A stretch of DNA of 48,506 nucleotides from CAZLQR01 sp964366455 (GTDB lineage Bacteria > Patescibacteriota > Microgenomatia > UBA1406 > GWC2-37-13), in the NCBI GenBank assembly GCA_964366455.1, contig CAYISZ010000007.1, positions 1-48,506 of the forward strand, read 5' to 3'. The translations under genes were made by a program, and so were the position numbers. This document shows, piece by piece, positions 41,078 to 48,506 of the stretch. The number at the start of each line of letters is the position of its first letter. Position 1 is the first letter of the stretch. Under the pieces are notes generated by a model, which was given only the letters and a program-made list of their open reading frames with translations, made no database searches and was not told the origin of the DNA.

Positions 41078-42556
41078 ATGCGAAAAGGTCTTAGAATTCT
41101 CCTATTTTCCTTAATTGTTCTGCTCATTATTACTTCTCACTTAGCTTTGTTAGTTATTAATCCGTTATTCCCAATAGTGTCTCGTGCAATACTAGCACAA
41201 AAAAATACAGTCAGACTTATTCTTAAAAATGAAAAAGCTTCTGAAGATATCGGATATATTAAAAAATTCATAGCCATTTCTCAAAAACAGACATTTCATT
41301 CGGCTAAATTAGCAAATAAAGTTTCCGTTATTTTTCCTAAAAGTTCGGTTGTTGAGTTGGCGAATATATTGGAGTCAATGTCGACCCATCTTCCACTACT
41401 ACTCGGTGATGGGAAGGATGCTAATTTTGTTCTGTTATTTCTGAACAACTACGAACTCCGCCCGGGAGGCGGCTTCATTGGATCTCTTGGATTTATCACA
41501 TTTCAAAACTACACCATGACCAAATTTGAAGTTCAGGATGTTTACGAAATAGATGGACAAATCGTTACTCATTCTGAACCGCACTATGCAGTTCGTAAAT
41601 ATCTAAACCAACCGAATGAATTTCTTCGTGACTCAAATTTTTCTCCTGATTTTAGAATTAACGCAAAAAAAACTATCGGATATCTATCATCTGTTCCCGC
41701 TTACAACAAGTCCTACGCTGCAGTCATCGCCATTACAACCACTGGGTTTGAAGATCTCCTACTTCTAACCGGGCCTATTGAGCTAACCGATCACAGAACT
41801 ACAATCACAAGCTCGAACTTCTTTACAACAACTCAGCGAAAAATTGAAACTGAGTTTTTCCCTGGCTCGAAGTTAAAACGCTCGATACTACAATCACTAG
41901 GGAACGTCATGAGACAAAGGATTGAAGAGATTCCCCCTTTGGGTATCTTCAACTATCTGTTTAAAGCCGCAAAAACTAAAAATCTAGTTTTTTTTACATC
42001 AAATCCCCAACTACAAAATTTGTTTGCGATGCTCAATGCAACAGGGAGTAATGCTCCCGCCTATAAAAACTGGATTATGCCAGTTGACGCTAATGTTGGA
42101 GTTAATAAAATGGATGCGCTAATTCGCAAAACTATGGATATCCAACTTTCGCACTCTAGTGGAGCTCTGGTTCACACCTTTAAGTCTACTTACACAAACA
42201 CCATTACGGCCGATGCAACAGAAAAAGAAATCTATAAAAATTATTTTCAACTATATGTACCAGCTGAAGCTGTCTTAAGAAAGGCGGTGTTGAATGGTCT
42301 GGATGTTGGTAGCGAGATCATTATAACTAAGGAAAATGGAAGTACTATTTTCGCACTTTACTTTGAAACTCCACCTGCCAACAGCACAACCGTTTCAATG
42401 ACCTATGATATTCCTTACAACTCCAAGATGAAGCGATTACATTTTCTAAAGCAGATTGGCTCAAAACCCAGTCCATTGACTGTGATTTATAGAGGAGAAA
42501 TAACTAAGGTCAAGCAACAACTGTTTGACTCGGATGAAGTTTTTAATTTGTACTAA
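41078..42556 (+). CDS. DUF4012 surface protein
   Basis: 492 residues: N-terminal membrane helix (LRILLFSLIVLLIITSHLALLVI) and a large exported region carrying the DUF4012 hallmark FVLLFLNNYELRPGGGFIGSLG and later MRQRIEEIPPLGIF. DUF4012 proteins are common in Patescibacteria and Actinobacteria and are tied by neighbourhood to surface polysaccharides; the mechanism is unknown. GGGAGG directly abuts the ATG, too close for a working Shine-Dalgarno. The 3' end overlaps the convergent cyclophilin gene by 14 bp. Confidence 0.88.
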   Translation: MRKGLRILLFSLIVLLIITSHLALLVINPLFPIVSRAILAQKNTVRLILKNEKASEDIGYIKKFIAISQKQTFHSAKLANKVSVIFPKSSVVELANILESMSTHLPLLLGDGKDANFVLLFLNNYELRPGGGFIGSLGFITFQNYTMTKFEVQDVYEIDGQIVTHSEPHYAVRKYLNQPNEFLRDSNFSPDFRINAKKTIGYLSSVPAYNKSYAAVIAITTTGFEDLLLLTGPIELTDHRTTITSSNFFTTTQRKIETEFFPGSKLKRSILQSLGNVMRQRIEEIPPLGIFNYLFKAAKTKNLVFFTSNPQLQNLFAMLNATGSNAPAYKNWIMPVDANVGVNKMDALIRKTMDIQLSHSSGALVHTFKSTYTNTITADATEKEIYKNYFQLYVPAEAVLRKAVLNGLDVGSEIIITKENGSTIFALYFETPPANSTTVSMTYDIPYNSKMKRLHFLKQIGSKPSPLTVIYRGEITKVKQQLFDSDEVFNLY

Positions 42557-43238
42557 CTGCAGGTGAGATCTCGATCGACATTATTTTAACTGGATCAACT
42601 GGTGTAGACTGCTCTCCAGAGTTACCGTAAGTTACATTCGCAGATGCAATCATATCTATCACGTCCATTCCTTCTGAGACATGACCAAATATTGTGTAGT
42701 TGGGAGGAAGATCTTGTTCGCCATGCATTATGAAGAATTGACTTCCGTTTGTATTGGGTCCAGAATTTGCCATAGCCACTGTCCCTGGAGCATATGATCC
42801 GCTAAATTTTTCGTCTTCAAACTTATACCCAGGTCCGCCCATTCCTGTTCCGGTTGGGTCGCCACCTTGAATCATAAATCCTTTTATCACTCGATGAAAA
42901 ATCGTGTCTTTATAAAATCCCTTACTCGCCAGATAAACGAAATTATTTACTGTCTTTGGCGTTTCTCCTTGTTTGAGTTCAATTGTAAAAGCACCTTTTG
43001 ATGTAGTGACCTTCGCATTGTAAACTACATTTGGGTCAATGATGATTTTTGGTTGTTTCATGGTTGTTGTGGACTCGGTTGAATCCCCTTCATTGTATTG
43101 ATTAGAATTTATAGTTGGTTGTGCTTTAGCTCCAGTGTACTCAATATCAAGACTTTCTTTACTGTTTTTTTCATTGTAAATGATAATCCCGCTGAAAATC
43201 GACAAGACAACAATAACGGCAATTGCAATCTTTATCAT
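42543..43238 (-). CDS. Membrane-anchored cyclophilin-type peptidyl-prolyl isomerase
   Basis: 231 residues. An N-terminal helix (IKIAIAVIVVLSIFSGIIIY) and a polar linker precede a short-form cyclophilin domain: TSKGAFTIELKQGETPKTVNNF, FYKDTIFHRVIKGFMIQGGDPTG (active-site Arg in FHRV), GTVAMANSGPNTNGSQFFI (Gln-Phe-Phe), and YTIFGHVSEGMDVID. The enzyme should help fold exported proteins near prolines. TATAAT nine bases upstream overlaps the end of the preceding gene. Confidence 0.92.
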   Translation of the reverse strand: MIKIAIAVIVVLSIFSGIIIYNEKNSKESLDIEYTGAKAQPTINSNQYNEGDSTESTTTMKQPKIIIDPNVVYNAKVTTSKGAFTIELKQGETPKTVNNFVYLASKGFYKDTIFHRVIKGFMIQGGDPTGTGMGGPGYKFEDEKFSGSYAPGTVAMANSGPNTNGSQFFIMHGEQDLPPNYTIFGHVSEGMDVIDMIASANVTYGNSGEQSTPVDPVKIMSIEISPAVSTN

Positions 43239-43248
43239 GAAGCGCTCA

Positions 43249-43722
43249 TTATAACCCTTGAAGATCCGTTTGAATAGACTTTACGTCAGATTCTGGAAAT
43301 GTGGTATCAATCTGATCGACCTGAGCATCCTCACTATCAGGCGTTGGAGAAACCACTGCTGTGGTAGGGGCTGGAGTAACAGTTTCGACTGTCTGTGAAT
43401 CTGAAGAACTGGACATTTTGTTAAAAAGATAATATCCAATTGCTCCCATTACCGCCAAAACTACCACAATTAAAAGTGCGATTATTATTTTCACAGTGCT
43501 TGATGAACTTGGTTTTGAGGAATCTTGTGGAACATTTAAAGTCGCTGAAGCTTCCTGCACTTGTGGTGAGCTTGCCGAACCAACCGCTGGTTCTGTTGCT
43601 GGAGCTATAGATGGGACACTCGCGGGGGCTTCAGTCGAAGTAACGGGCTCAACCACTGGCTCGGATGCTGGGGTTTGTGGTGAGCTAGTTTGCGGTGAGT
43701 TTGTCGAATCCGTCGAATCCAT
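43249..43722 (-). CDS. Low-complexity single-pass membrane protein
   Basis: 157 residues. An N-terminal ~75 residues rich in Ser, Pro, Thr, Ala and Glu precede one helix (VKIIIALLIVVVLAVMGAIGYYLF). A short acidic, Thr/Pro-rich exported tail follows. No motif recognised. Its DNA contains GAGCTTGCCGAA-type and GTCGAATCC repeats. It is joined to the upstream coiled-coil gene by TAA-T-ATG. Confidence 0.65.
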   Translation of the reverse strand: MDSTDSTNSPQTSSPQTPASEPVVEPVTSTEAPASVPSIAPATEPAVGSASSPQVQEASATLNVPQDSSKPSSSSTVKIIIALLIVVVLAVMGAIGYYLFNKMSSSSDSQTVETVTPAPTTAVVSPTPDSEDAQVDQIDTTFPESDVKSIQTDLQGL

Positions 43723-43723
43723 A

Positions 43724-44353
43724 TTATTTCAATTGTAATACAATAACAGCAGCGCTTCGTACCGCTTGTTTCGCATCGATAACTAACTTATGAACGGCTC
43801 TAATATCTGTATTAAATGATTTAAAAGCGGCACTAACAACTGCCCCAAGTGTTTCATCGTCGGTTATGACTGGTGCGTAATCTTTAGATGATTGATCCGA
43901 TACTGAAGTTTGAGCTGCGCTAACTGCTGACTTTGCCGTGGTAATAGCAGCTGATGCTGATGCTGTATCTTTTCCTTGCGCTGTAGCCGAAGCAACTTTA
44001 CTATCCAGTTTGATTAATACCTCGTTAAGCCGCTCCAGTACTTCACTCATTTTAGTTGTGTGTCTTTTGTTTAAGGCATCTATTTTAGAATCAACCTTCT
44101 CTACAATCTTCTCTTTACGCTCGTCTTTTAGTTCGGATAGTTTTTCCTTAAATTCTTCCCTCTTATTTTTGCGACTTTCTCTCATCTGCGCAGCTTTTGA
44201 TGCAAGCTCTAGCTTTCTTTCCTTGAATTCATCTCTTCGTTCTTCCATTCTTTCAGCTCGTAACTCACGTACTGAATCTGCTTCTTCAGCATAGACAAGT
44301 TGGGAAGCCAGAAGAAGCATTGCGAAAGAAGCAAGAAATAAGGACTTTTTCAT
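43724..44353 (-). CDS. Exported coiled-coil protein
   Basis: 209 residues. A cleavable signal peptide (MKKSLFLASFAMLLLASQLVYA) precedes a highly charged helix of ~85 residues (Arg/Glu/Lys) typical of a coiled coil, then a Ser/Ala-rich helical part with VASATAQGKDTASASAAI. Function unknown; possibly a fibrous spacer. The promoter is TTGACA, 17 bp, TATCAT, six bases to ATG, which fixes the start. Confidence 0.7.
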   Translation of the reverse strand: MKKSLFLASFAMLLLASQLVYAEEADSVRELRAERMEERRDEFKERKLELASKAAQMRESRKNKREEFKEKLSELKDERKEKIVEKVDSKIDALNKRHTTKMSEVLERLNEVLIKLDSKVASATAQGKDTASASAAITTAKSAVSAAQTSVSDQSSKDYAPVITDDETLGAVVSAAFKSFNTDIRAVHKLVIDAKQAVRSAAVIVLQLK

Positions 44354-44359
44354 ACTGTC

Positions 44360-44388
44360 ATGATAGAGAGAATCATAAGTATTGTCAA
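44360..44388 (-). promoter_or_regulatory. Promoter of the exported coiled-coil gene
   Basis: TTGACA (44388-44383), 17-bp spacer, TATCAT (44365-44360), six bases to ATG 44353. The -35 box overlaps the last codons of the upstream gene. Confidence 0.75.
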
Positions 44389-44828
44389 GGTCGCTCAGCA
44401 GTCTTTTTTTCCGACGACCTCAGTGTCGGAATCCCGACCTTGCGTCGGGAAGCTTTTTTAAGATCGTTATGAAGTTTCCGCGCTACCGAATCTGCGGTAA
44501 CCTTAATTTTCTTTTCTATGTTATTTACGTTGCCAGCTAGTAATTTCCAGATTTGATCGTGGTTTTCTGATGCATGGTGTGCTAAGAATAATTTTCTGTC
44601 CTCTTCATTAAGTTCTGATAGAACCAGATCGAGTATGGAGTGATGCAAAGTCCGCTCAGCAACCTCCATTAACTTTTCCCTCTCTTCAGAAGTAAAATCA
44701 AATAAATCTAGCCTTACTCTTAGTGACTCCATAGAAACTATCGAATGATAAAAATGATTTGGTTTTTTTGCTTGCACTGAGCTTGCTTGCACTGAGTGCG
44801 CCGAACGTGCCGAATGTGTGATTGTCAT
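44385..44828 (-). CDS. Small helical protein, possibly DUF5663-like, with repeat-derived ends
   Basis: About 147 residues. The core (MESLRVRLDLFDFTSEEREKL in two pieces: MESLRVRLD, FTSEEREKLM; then LDLVLSELNEEDRKLFLAHH) is a short helical domain resembling Patescibacterial DUF5663 proteins, a tentative link. Both ends look repeat-derived. The N-terminus is encoded by a doubled CTTGCACTGAG and a CCGAACGTGCCGAAT stretch, the C-terminus by two GC-rich palindromes. ATG 44828 follows the previous stop by one base; ATG 44732 is an alternative that would drop the repeats. Confidence 0.6.
   Translation of the reverse strand: MTITHSARSAHSVQASSVQAKKPNHFYHSIVSMESLRVRLDLFDFTSEEREKLMEVAERTLHHSILDLVLSELNEEDRKLFLAHHASENHDQIWKLLAGNVNNIEKKIKVTADSVARKLHNDLKKASRRKVGIPTLRSSEKKTAERP
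44410..44450. repeat. Double GC-rich palindrome at a gene 3' end
   Basis: TCCGAC (44410-44415) with GTCGGA (44425-44430), then TCCCGAC (44432-44438) with GTCGGGA (44444-44450). On the plus strand six T follow (44454-44459), so it could stop antisense transcription. On the minus strand it is coding sequence for the 44385-44828 product. Confidence 0.6.
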
Positions 44829-44829
44829 A

Positions 44830-45681
44830 TTATTGCGGTTCAATAGGACCTAGCGGAATTTTATTTTCTGGGTCGTCGATAAAAAAGTATAACACTGGAC
44901 CTTTTGCTGAGCCGTCTACTCTCTCCAGATGTCGCATCACTTCTGGCGAGCCTCCTAGGTGTTTTCCTGTCCATTTCGCTGGTCCAGCATCTCCAATAAC
45001 AACCACCATCGACTTACCATTTTCAGCATTCACAATCAACATCTTTCTGAACTTAAAAAAATTGTAAAGTTCATTTGTGTTTTCTTCCCAACCTGGTGAT
45101 AAAAAGGTCTGTACAGCGATGTAGTACTTTTCCTTCTCGATATCTTCTATGTACCCCCACGCACCTCTTCCGGGAGCCATACCAGATGCGCCATAATCAA
45201 TCATTTCTGACTCCGTGGAAAAATGTGAGCTTATTGTGTCACCAGCGAATCTCATCAGATGTTGTTCGGCTCCTATATATCCATAACTTCTATTTAGTCG
45301 TTTACCGCCCAAAACCGACTTCACAGAAATTTTGAAATACTCAGATAACGTTGACTCAATCTGCGTTTCCTGCTCAGGTGTTAGCTCGACTACATCATTT
45401 GGTAATATTGGCTTCAGTGAAGCTATGAGTTGTGGTCTCGTATGAACAACTTCTGCAACTGGCACTATATCTGCCTGGAGACCTTGAGCTATTATTGAGC
45501 TTGTAGCTGGCTGAGAGATAAGAAGTAAAACAGCTAGAGATCCTGCCGCGATATGTCGTAATGCATTCTGTAGAGGGCTCAATATTGATCCATGCTTAGA
45601 CCAAAGTTTGTTATGCAAATCTTCTTCATAGCTACTCCACTTCTTATGCAGATCTTCAAATACATTTGCGTTCTTAGCCAT
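44830..45681 (-). CDS. Membrane protein with double-psi-barrel-like C-terminus
   Basis: 283 residues. A charged N-terminus precedes one membrane helix (HIAAGSLAVLLLISQPATSSIIAQ, ~residues 43-66) and an exported part. The last ~75 residues read MLIVNAENGKSMVVVIGDAG, then PAKWTGKHLGGSPEVMRHL, which resembles the N-x-x-N/G, D-x-GP arrangement of RlpA-like double-psi beta-barrels. A wall-binding or wall-cutting role is possible. TACCAT lies six bases before ATG 45681. Confidence 0.6.
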   Translation of the reverse strand: MAKNANVFEDLHKKWSSYEEDLHNKLWSKHGSILSPLQNALRHIAAGSLAVLLLISQPATSSIIAQGLQADIVPVAEVVHTRPQLIASLKPILPNDVVELTPEQETQIESTLSEYFKISVKSVLGGKRLNRSYGYIGAEQHLMRFAGDTISSHFSTESEMIDYGASGMAPGRGAWGYIEDIEKEKYYIAVQTFLSPGWEENTNELYNFFKFRKMLIVNAENGKSMVVVIGDAGPAKWTGKHLGGSPEVMRHLERVDGSAKGPVLYFFIDDPENKIPLGPIEPQ

Positions 45682-45714
45682 GTATCAATGGTAGCAGACG
45701 CCGAAGTTAAGATG

Positions 45715-46920
45715 CTAGACGCTGTGCTTGTCAGTTAGCAAAATGTTTCTAGAAAGAAGAAACGAAACAATGCAGAACGATGAGGCCACTAAAAATGGAC
45801 CGGGAATTGAGTAAAGCGCAATAGTTCCACCTAGAATTGGTCCAACTATCTGACCAATGCTCATGTATGACGCGTGTAGTCCAAGTATAGAGCCCTGGGA
45901 CTTTGCGTCTGTCTCTCGCGATAAGATCGTCTGAGTAAGAGGGTTCACGATTCCGTTCCCCAAACTAAGTAGGACGCATAGCGCAACAAATGCAGGTAGC
46001 CAACTTGCAAAGAAAAGTCCTGCAAAAACAGTGGCGACGCCAAAAAGAGCAAAGGTAAACAATGAAGTAAGCTTAAATTTCTTGGTAAGTCGTGAGAAGA
46101 TAAGACCTTGCGTAATTAATCCTGTCGTACCAAAAATCGTGAAGAGTCCGGCTATCCACTGTGGAGACAGATGTAGAATCTTTACCGAGACCGGCTGAAA
46201 TGTATATATAAATGCACCGAAAGACGTTGCGTATAGAAGCGATATTAACAAAGTTCTTCCAATCTGTCCATCAAATAGTGCGTGCCATAAAAGGGGAAAG
46301 TTGAATAATTTTTTATGCTCTACCTGACCGATATGTTTATTAGTTTCGGATAGAAAAAATATTGTGACAAGCGTTGCTGCTAGCGAGATTAATCCCGCAA
46401 TAATAAACGGCAATCTAATGGAGTATCCTGATGCGAACGCGGAAATAGCTGGACCAAATACAAATCCAAATCCGAACGCCGCCCCCATAAACCCGAAGCC
46501 TTTGGCTCGATTTTTATGATCGGTCATGTCCGCAATTACAGCAGACGCAACAGATATATTACCTGCTGTGACACCATCCAGCGCGCGGGCGATAAACAAA
46601 AACATAGCGTTAGGCGCCCAAGCAGACATGAAAAAGGAAATCACTGTTCCGATTAATGAGAAGATTAAAAGTGGTCTCCTACCGTACTTGTCAGACAGCC
46701 TTCCGATGACAGGAGTCGCGATGAAAGAGAATAAGGCAAAGATTGAGAACAGAAGTCCATTCTGAAAATCGCTTAACCCAAACTGTTTAGAATACGTGTA
46801 TAGGATTGGGATAATAATTCCATACCCCAGAGCTCCTACGACCGTTACCAAAACAATTACTACTAAATTTTTGTTCATAAATGCGTGCGCTACACCGAAA
46901 GTTTGAATGAAGGGACTCAC
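45715..46920 (-). CDS. Major facilitator superfamily exporter
   Basis: About 401 residues from GTG 46920, or 387 from ATG 46878. Twelve helices. It has ALGYGIIIPILYTYSKQFG, the loop 2-3 signature GRLSDKYGRRPLL, RALDGVTAGNISVASAVIAD and GAAFGFGFVFGPAIS. It is a TetA/drug-antiporter-like exporter related to the one at 26715-27950. TATAAT (46950-46945) is 24 bases before the GTG, so this unit may have a short leader, and the start is uncertain. Confidence 0.85.
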   Translation of the reverse strand: MSPFIQTFGVAHAFMNKNLVVIVLVTVVGALGYGIIIPILYTYSKQFGLSDFQNGLLFSIFALFSFIATPVIGRLSDKYGRRPLLIFSLIGTVISFFMSAWAPNAMFLFIARALDGVTAGNISVASAVIADMTDHKNRAKGFGFMGAAFGFGFVFGPAISAFASGYSIRLPFIIAGLISLAATLVTIFFLSETNKHIGQVEHKKLFNFPLLWHALFDGQIGRTLLISLLYATSFGAFIYTFQPVSVKILHLSPQWIAGLFTIFGTTGLITQGLIFSRLTKKFKLTSLFTFALFGVATVFAGLFFASWLPAFVALCVLLSLGNGIVNPLTQTILSRETDAKSQGSILGLHASYMSIGQIVGPILGGTIALYSIPGPFLVASSFCIVSFLLSRNILLTDKHSV

Positions 46921-46967
46921 TCTTTTCTCTGAAGCACTGGGTTAATTATATCAGTTGGGTAGCTCTG

Positions 46968-47285
46968 TTACAAAAACTTATTTGCATACTCTCCCAGCTG
47001 TTCAATGACAGGAACGATGGCCTTCCCCTTTTGAGTAAGCCCGTACACAACTGAGATTTTGTCTACAGTCTCCTCTTTTCTACTAATAACTCGTTCTATC
47101 TCAAGCTTCTTCAGACGTTGAGTAAGAGTCACTGGATTTACTCCATCCAAACTTCTTTGCAACTCGCAGAATCTTTGTTCCCCCTGCGCAAGACTCCCAA
47201 TAATTGCCAGTGTCCAGGTATCACCCAATAGTTCGATAGCAGAGTTCATCTTGCCGGATAGTTTGTTGCATTTCAATGTTGACAT
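46968..47285 (-). CDS. HxlR-family winged-helix regulator
   Basis: 105 residues, typical HxlR/DUF24 length. CNKLSGKMNSAIELLGDTWT starts with the single N-terminal cysteine (Cys5), the position used by thiol/quinone-sensing relatives such as YodB and CatR. LQRSLDGVNPVTLTQRLKKLE is the recognition helix, and a wing VVYGLTQKGKAI follows. It is divergent from the LUD gene across a palindromic operator at 47294-47318 and probably represses one or both. Confidence 0.9.
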   Translation of the reverse strand: MSTLKCNKLSGKMNSAIELLGDTWTLAIIGSLAQGEQRFCELQRSLDGVNPVTLTQRLKKLEIERVISRKEETVDKISVVYGLTQKGKAIVPVIEQLGEYANKFL

Positions 47286-47293
47286 ACTTTATT

Positions 47294-47318
47294 TTATATA
47301 GTACTATAGATTATATAG
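47294..47318. promoter_or_regulatory. Candidate HxlR operator
   Basis: TATAGTACTATA (47297-47308) is a perfect 12-bp palindrome. TTATATAG occurs at 47294-47301 and again at 47311-47318, 17 bp apart. It overlaps -10-like TATAAA/TAAAAT before the HxlR start and lies upstream of the LUD gene, so binding could control both. Confidence 0.6.
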
Positions 47319-47364
47319 CACTTAATTATTACTATTATAAATCAAACGCTATCTAATTTCTACT

Positions 47365-47982
47365 ATGAAATATACAACACCAGCTCCTACGGAAATCGTT
47401 AACAACACCATTGAAGCTCTCGTCAAGAATGGTATGACAGCCGAACTTGTACAAACACGAGCTGAAGCGAAAGAGAAGGCTCTGACACTTATCCCAGAAG
47501 GTGCTGAGGTTATGACCATGACCTCAATTTCACTAGAGGAAACGGGTATTGAGGCGGAAATAAACTCTTCTAAAAAATATAAATCAGTCAAAAACATGCT
47601 CAACTCAATGAGTAGAGACACCGAAGGCAAAGAGATGCAAAGATTAGGAGCCGCTCCCGAATGGGCACTTGGAAGCGTTCACGCTGTAACCGAAAACGGT
47701 GAGGTGGTCGTTACATCCGGCACCGGAAGTCAGCTACCAGCATATCTGTATGGAGCTGCGCACGTACTTTGGATTGTGGGGACACATAAGATAGTTAAGA
47801 ATACTGAAGAGGCCATGCTTAGAATTAAAGAGTATCTTATTCCCCTAGAGTCTGTACGTGCCCGTAAAGCATATGGCTTACCAGATACTTGGAATACAAA
47901 TCCGAGTAAAACCGTTGTAATAAACAGCGAAGCGCCAAATCGCATCCATATTATTTTCGTGAACGAAAAAATTGGGTTTTAA
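47365..47982 (+). CDS. LUD-domain (LutC/DUF162-like) protein
   Basis: 205 residues. LUD features are TIEALVKNGMTAELVQTRAE at the start, ALTLIPEGAEVMTMTSISLE, and the central VVTSGTGSQLPAYLYGAAHV, WIVGTHKIVKNTEEAMLRI. LUD proteins take part in lactate utilisation (LutB/LutC) or have unknown redox roles. No lutA or lutB is adjacent. With a cysteine-bearing HxlR gene opposite, an electrophile or redox response is a reasonable guess. It overlaps the convergent VKOR gene by 4 bp. Confidence 0.85.
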   Translation: MKYTTPAPTEIVNNTIEALVKNGMTAELVQTRAEAKEKALTLIPEGAEVMTMTSISLEETGIEAEINSSKKYKSVKNMLNSMSRDTEGKEMQRLGAAPEWALGSVHAVTENGEVVVTSGTGSQLPAYLYGAAHVLWIVGTHKIVKNTEEAMLRIKEYLIPLESVRARKAYGLPDTWNTNPSKTVVINSEAPNRIHIIFVNEKIGF

Positions 47983-48395
47983 GCAGGAAGATTCTTTTTT
48001 CTCAGTGATTTAACCGAAAGAGCAAAGACCGAGATCATTGTAAGCTGGCACATAATGCAGACCGGACAGATAACTCGCAGTATCACCAACTCCTGGTACG
48101 CAATCCACAAGCAGAAAGCCAGTCCAAAGGCGGCCATCGAAATCATCAGCTTAGTCTTGCGTAGCATCGCGGCAATAAAAATAACAATGTAGCCGATAAG
48201 TCCGTATAGTGGTGTGGCGAGGCCGAACGTTTTAGCTAGCGGTCCTGTGATTACTGCATCGCAGTTAACTGTCGCGTTGATGTTACATGGCTTGAATGCT
48301 GGTTGCGCGAGCTGTTGCCAAAGTAGATATACAGCAAGCAGAACTCCAAACGCTGAAAGTATTTTGACGTAGAAAAAAATCTTATCCTTGGTCAT
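47979..48395 (-). CDS. Vitamin K epoxide reductase-family disulfide oxidoreductase
   Basis: About 138 residues from ATG 48395, four to five helices. Loop cysteines lie in KPCNINATVNCDAV, and the redox pair CPVC in VICPVCIMCQLTM faces the quinone site. PLYGLIGYIVIF is conserved. Bacterial VKOR re-oxidises a DsbA-like partner to form disulfides in exported proteins; no such partner is in the window. A longer frame to 48461 would start before TATAAT (48410-48405), so I use ATG 48395, nine bases after the box. Confidence 0.88.
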   Translation of the reverse strand: MTKDKIFFYVKILSAFGVLLAVYLLWQQLAQPAFKPCNINATVNCDAVITGPLAKTFGLATPLYGLIGYIVIFIAAMLRKTKLMISMAAFGLAFCLWIAYQELVILRVICPVCIMCQLTMISVFALSVKSLRKKNLPA

Positions 48396-48413
48396 TTCAA
48401 TACAATTATACAT

Positions 48414-48459
48414 AAAAAGCGCAACTTCAAAACGCATTTCTACATCTCGAACGTTGCGC
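48414..48459 (-). terminator. Candidate terminator of an off-window minus-strand gene
   Basis: GCGCAAC (48425-48419 on minus: GTTGCGC) pairs with its inverted copy at 48453-48459. On the minus strand the hairpin is followed by TTTTT (48418-48414). The loop is 27 nt, longer than ideal. The remaining bases to 48506 hold nothing I can identify. Confidence 0.5.
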
Positions 48460-48506
48460 AATTTATATTAAGTTTCGTTTAAAAGAAATGATTATCTTCC
48501 AAAACC

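Noticed and set aside
1..48506. CRISPR array, insertion sequence or prophage
   Set aside because: I see no repeat-spacer array, transposase, integrase or phage structural gene. The repeats found are short and dispersed.
1..48506. Recoding of UGA as glycine (SR1/Gracilibacteria code)
   Set aside because: TGA ends many genes at the expected protein length, including ABC-F (8546-8548) and the YYY protein (24779-24781).

Overview
This window looks like chromosomal DNA of a Candidate Phyla Radiation (Patescibacteria) bacterium. A Microgenomates or Katanobacteria-type lineage is my best guess, without proof. Supporting evidence: short tightly packed genes, an AT-rich base composition, and protein families that recur in such genomes (four VirB2/TrbC-like type IV secretion pilins, DUF4012, a YYY/DUF2298 membrane protein, lamin-tail and CAP surface proteins, VanZ). 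Several core enzymes are of archaeal style: UMP kinase, isopentenyl phosphate kinase and ATP-dependent DNA ligase. TGA ends many genes as a stop (for example 8546-8548 and 24779-24781), so the UGA-glycine code of Gracilibacteria/SR1 does not apply.

Layout. 1-998: start of rpoB (minus, runs off the edge). 1132-5399: envelope and surface operons (RmlA-like nucleotidyltransferase, CAP, VanZ, lamin-tail protein, and an overlooked 40-codon gene). 5597-5683: tRNA-Ser(CGA). 5782-10361: mixed housekeeping (ABC-F, recF, pyrH). 10400-18944: a type IV secretion-like block (pilin-like proteins, VirB6/TrbL-like channel, NlpC/P60 hydrolase, M50-like protease, a very large tail-anchored protein). 19052-22640: valS-rpmH-yidC-khpB with rnpA missing. 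22679-28677: YYY membrane protein, glycosyltransferases, an MFS exporter, and an island with a 43-codon gene and a bidirectional terminator. 28681-31448: ATP-dependent DNA ligase coupled to a Fic protein. 31463-34916: polyprenyl synthesis (uppS, IDI-like protein, isopentenyl phosphate kinase, Nudix), with two more pilins in between. 35416-36777: a small ECF sigma-factor operon. 36790-39255: membrane proteins. 39290-39413: a lone 5S rRNA gene. 39419-45681: surface and secreted proteins of mostly unknown role, with a cyclophilin. 45715-48395: MFS exporter, HxlR regulator divergent from a LUD protein, and VKOR.

The strongest pattern is the start-site grammar. About twenty transcription units carry a TANNNT -10 hexamer, usually TATAAT, almost exactly 6 nt before the start codon, or before the mature 5' end of the tRNA and the 5S rRNA. 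Five or six also have TTGACA-like -35 boxes at 16-18 bp. This implies leaderless mRNAs as the default. Inside operons genes join by ATGA overlaps or by TAA-one base-ATG junctions, and Shine-Dalgarno sequences are nearly absent. I used this grammar to correct several start codons and to support two small genes.
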